Part shown: in pieces, positions 61,217 through 64,000 of the stretch | Layout: each line of letters opens with the position of its first letter | Position numbering within the stretch: the stretch's first letter is position 1 | Assembly: GCA_002007465.1 (NCBI GenBank) | Contig: LNAC01000102.1 | Location: 3,418,364 to 3,482,363 of the forward strand | Direction: 5' to 3' | DNA from: Ailurus styani | Taxonomy: Eukaryota > Chordata > Mammalia > Carnivora > Ailuridae | Length of the DNA stretch: 64,000 nucleotides | Notes under the pieces: generated by a model | Databases searched by the model: none | Told to the model about the DNA's origin: nothing | The model's input: the letters and a program-made list of their open reading frames with translations, nothing else | Program-made: the position numbers and the translations under genes

Positions 61217-61713
61217 TGCAAACAGCTGGCCCAAATGACTTCAGTGTTTCCTTCAGCTTGACAAAACTTTTGACAGGCTCTTCCTGACTGTAGAGGCTCC
61301 TGACCTCCTATTCCTCAGATTATTTACTTTAGAAAACTTGTAACTGTAAATTCTTTCTCTGACCCTTTGAGAAGTCAATCTTTTTAAAAAGTTTCTGGCC
61401 AGTTTTACAATCCAGGACTATCTTTCTCAAGGACCTCAGAACCACCTTTGGGAAGGTAATCATCAAGGAAGATAGCACTCTATCTCCAAGTCAGTATGGG
61501 AGAGCCAGAACTACCTCCTGTTACAAGGATAAGAGACAGTTTATTTCTCCTTGGAGGCCAATGAGCAAACACAGGTGGCTCTTAACCTCCCCAGCCGTTT
61601 GTCTCCATGGAGTTGAACTCCGACTAAGTTTTTGCCTTTCTTCCATATTGAAATAATCTTGAATAAAATCCTCTTTGCCTGTTTACCTTTGTCCAGTGCA
61701 ATTTTTTATTTCA
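61217..61713 (+). mobile_element. Solo LTR, second copy, unrelated family
   Basis: Starts TGCAAACAGC and ends ATTTCA, 497 bp, flanked by the 5-bp duplication gtagt at 61212-61216 and 61714-61718. The polyadenylation signal 'gaataaaatcctctttgcc' lies near its 3' end, followed by 'tttgtccagtgcaatttttt', as in an R-U5 segment. No internal region. Confidence 0.65.
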
Positions 61714-61718
61714 GTAGT

Positions 61719-64000
61719 CCATAAAGCCAACAAGAAAAGCAGAATATTTGTACATAATAGAAATTGTTAACTCCTTTTGAAGTAAATTCATTTAATTAGA
61801 GGTTTTCTTAACATTCCATTTTATTTCTGTCACCCAACATAAATTTACAAAGTTCTCCAGTCTTGTAGTTTTTTTTTTTAAATTTGGTAAGTATTAAATT
61901 ACTATAGGGGCCTTACACCAAGCATGCAATTTCTCTAATTCTGTTGACTCGTTTGTAAACTAAGACTTGTGAGATGGCTACTATGATTCCCATAGATCTA
62001 AGTCTAGGGTCTGATTCATTCTTTGCAAAATCCCAAATCACTAAAAGTCTGCTCTACTATAGAACATGTTTTGCCAACACCAATTAGCTCACACACAGCT
62101 GGGAAATAGAGGAATTACGTTGGTATAATGTGCAAGTAATCTAGTATACATGGAATGTTTTTCCTAGGCAAGAGGAAGCAGAAACACGGGAGTAGAAATC
62201 TACCCTTCCGAAGTGAAGGATGAAGCCCTCAGCCCATGCTTGCTCAGGCAATTACAGCTCTTTCAGCTCCACTTTCAAACCATTAAAGTAAGTCCTGTGC
62301 CAGGAACTCCCTCCGGAAGGGGCGGGGGTGGGAGGGGGCATTCCAGCCTCCTGTGGCTCTTCCTCAGGACAGGCTGCACTCCTCCCTGCACACACCCTCA
62401 GAGCAGCCCCACTGGTCTGAGTCTCTGCTTGCATGGAGCTGCCAGCCCTTTGCTAATTCAGGAGTTGCCAGAATTTCCACTGTATTTTTTCCCATACATT
62501 TGCACATCCTCTGCGACAGCCTCTAGCTGTACTGAACTGCCTTGCTAAGTGGTTTCTCTTATCTCCCAAGGAACCCATTGCTCTTCGGGTTTGTGTTCTA
62601 GTCACAAAGCTGCACTTGTGTGAGTGGCCTTTTCTCATCTTCACTCTATTTCCCCATTAAGTCCTATTCATTTTAGCATACAATTTGACAAAATATCAGG
62701 CTTTTGGTTTTTTTGGGTTCTCTTCAGAACACAAAAACTTTGTACTGAGAAGCATAACTCCACTCAACCTACCACAAACTGGGAAAAAAAAAAAAAAAAG
62801 AGCCATGATCAGGCCTTAGACTAATTGCTCACCGATTTGGCCAGAAATTCTTTCTTGAAGTACCTGCCCTGTGCCAGACACTGTGCTCATCTCTTCTACC
62901 ACCTCTACTGATGAAAACACCTGAAGGTTTTTCATCTCCAATGATGATGGAACTATTTTGGGGCTACCTTCACAGGGAAATTTTCCATCCAAATATTCTT
63001 TGCATGCATCAGAACCCATTCCTAAACAATAGAGAGTGTTTTTGTTTTAAAATTTCAATGTATTTTGTGACTTAGATAGAGCTGTAGCTGAGCTCGGCTC
63101 TCACTGGTGTCTCAGCAATTTCCCTAACCCCACCTTCCCCAGGCTTTCAGGACTGGGATCAGCCCTGAGGAGGCAGTCTCTCTCTGCTCGCTTCACAGTG
63201 GCTCACTCTCTCGCCCCCACATCCTCAGGCTTGTTGCACAGCGGTGTGTTTCACTCAATAAACAAGGCCACACTTGGCTTTTCATCTTCCTGGAGCTGAT
63301 TCATAACAGAGCCCCCAAAGCAAACCTGAACAAAACACATACACACCTCATGCTAATTTTATTACAATCCAAACATTTCTCTATCCATTAGGGGGAAAAA
63401 ATGTCCCACCTGATGCAATACTTCAAAAGCTAGTAGTTCAAATGTCCAAGAAAATATTGTTTTTCAGCTCCATCAGTGTACTTAGCTTCCCATGACTAGT
63501 AATGGAATCTTCGACTCAAATATATTGCTTGCTTTTATAAGGGACGGTTAAGGCCCAAATAATATTGAAAGGTAATCAGAACCTTTAGTGGGATGATAAA
63601 GGTCAACATATCTTTATGTATGTATGCATGGAAATGCACAGACATCTGCAATAACACGTATGATGCTGCTAACTGAAGTAAACTCAACTTCCCTCCCCAC
63701 CCCAAACCACACACACAGAATGGGGAGACATATGAATCTTTGCTAACGAACTTAATCAATGATTTATAGGTAATTATTTTAAAGTTTCTTTCAAGGTACT
63801 TGTGTAGCTATGACAGTGGCTTTTAGGAGGCATATGACTCAGCTAGAACCCAAAGGGTCAATTACCAAGCGGGGGACTCAACTTCTGCATAATAATGTGA
63901 GCACTGACTGCATTGTAGAGAGACAGCCTTTCATTTTATATTATGATTAAGAAAATATGTTCTCCTGCCTTAAATTTTTAGAATATACTGTCTCAGGAAA
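61719..64000. other. Unassigned sequence with GC-richer patches
   Basis: No repeat recognised. 62200-62640 and 63070-63310 are more GC-rich than the rest of the window. The first contains GGGGCGGGG (62319-62327, a GC-box sequence) and a good splice-donor match at 62287. Open frames reach 111 codons but start at GTG and show no domain. An A17 run lies at 62783-62799. Confidence 0.4.

Noticed and set aside
62213..62548. 111-codon plus-strand open frame
   Set aside because: It begins at GTG, which is not a normal nuclear start codon, and has no domain.
62200..62640. CpG island
   Set aside because: GC-richer than its surroundings but few CpG dinucleotides are visible and the patch is short.
63255..63270. 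AATAAA in 'cactcaataaacaaggccac' as a gene polyadenylation site
   Set aside because: A lone hexamer in AT-rich DNA with no upstream coding evidence.

Overview
The window is mammalian nuclear DNA: AT-rich, with no continuous gene structure and saturated with interspersed repeats of different ages. The most abundant repeat is the tRNA-Lys-derived CAN-SINE (SINEC), which is restricted to Carnivora. Seven copies belong to a young form with 'GTGGGTTAAAGCCTCTGCC' in the head and 'CTACTTGTGATCTCT' before the AATAAA-type tail. I associate this form with mustelids (ferret, mink, badger, otter), so the best guess is a mustelid chromosome. Carnivora is close to certain; the family-level call is an inference. 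No exon, tRNA, rRNA or CpG island could be supported, so the window is most likely intergenic or deep intronic.

Layout. 336-3290: a young SINE, then an old L1 on the minus strand with recognisable ORF1 and ORF2-endonuclease remains, itself hit by a SINE. 5185-7540: three MIRs, a rearranged L1 3' end, an (AT)n tract, a SINE, and one MIR expanded by a microsatellite. 7541-17900: mostly unassigned old sequence with three SINEs. 17930-21252: an L1M fragment, a SINE, a SINE split by a 5'-truncated L1, and another SINE. 21253-29397: mostly unassigned, with a long antisense L2 (25140-26010) and a MaLR-type solo LTR (27429-27777). 29398-33900: a hairpin, a SINE, a 165-bp purine tract, two MIRs and a weak L1M fragment. 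33940-38460: two L1-ORF1-derived (HAL1-like) relics, one split by a young SINE. 38950-51470: eight SINEs, two MIRs and L2 fragments. 51600-55510: an LTR, the longest open frame in the window (214 codons, probably fortuitous), a (CA)n tract, an L1 3' end and an L2. 58195-61720: an old LINE broken up by a SINE, by an unassigned 1.2-kb block and by a class I-type solo LTR that carries its own SINE with a (GAA)n tail; a second solo LTR follows. 61720-64000: unassigned, with a more GC-rich patch at 62200-62640.

Nothing here works together as a pathway or operon. What the sequence does show well is a layered history of retrotransposon insertion, with target-site duplications that order several events. 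I did not find a new biological system. The findings are structural (nested insertions, repeat expansion from retrotransposon tails, hairpins) plus a few weak coding-like or promoter-like candidates, labelled as such.
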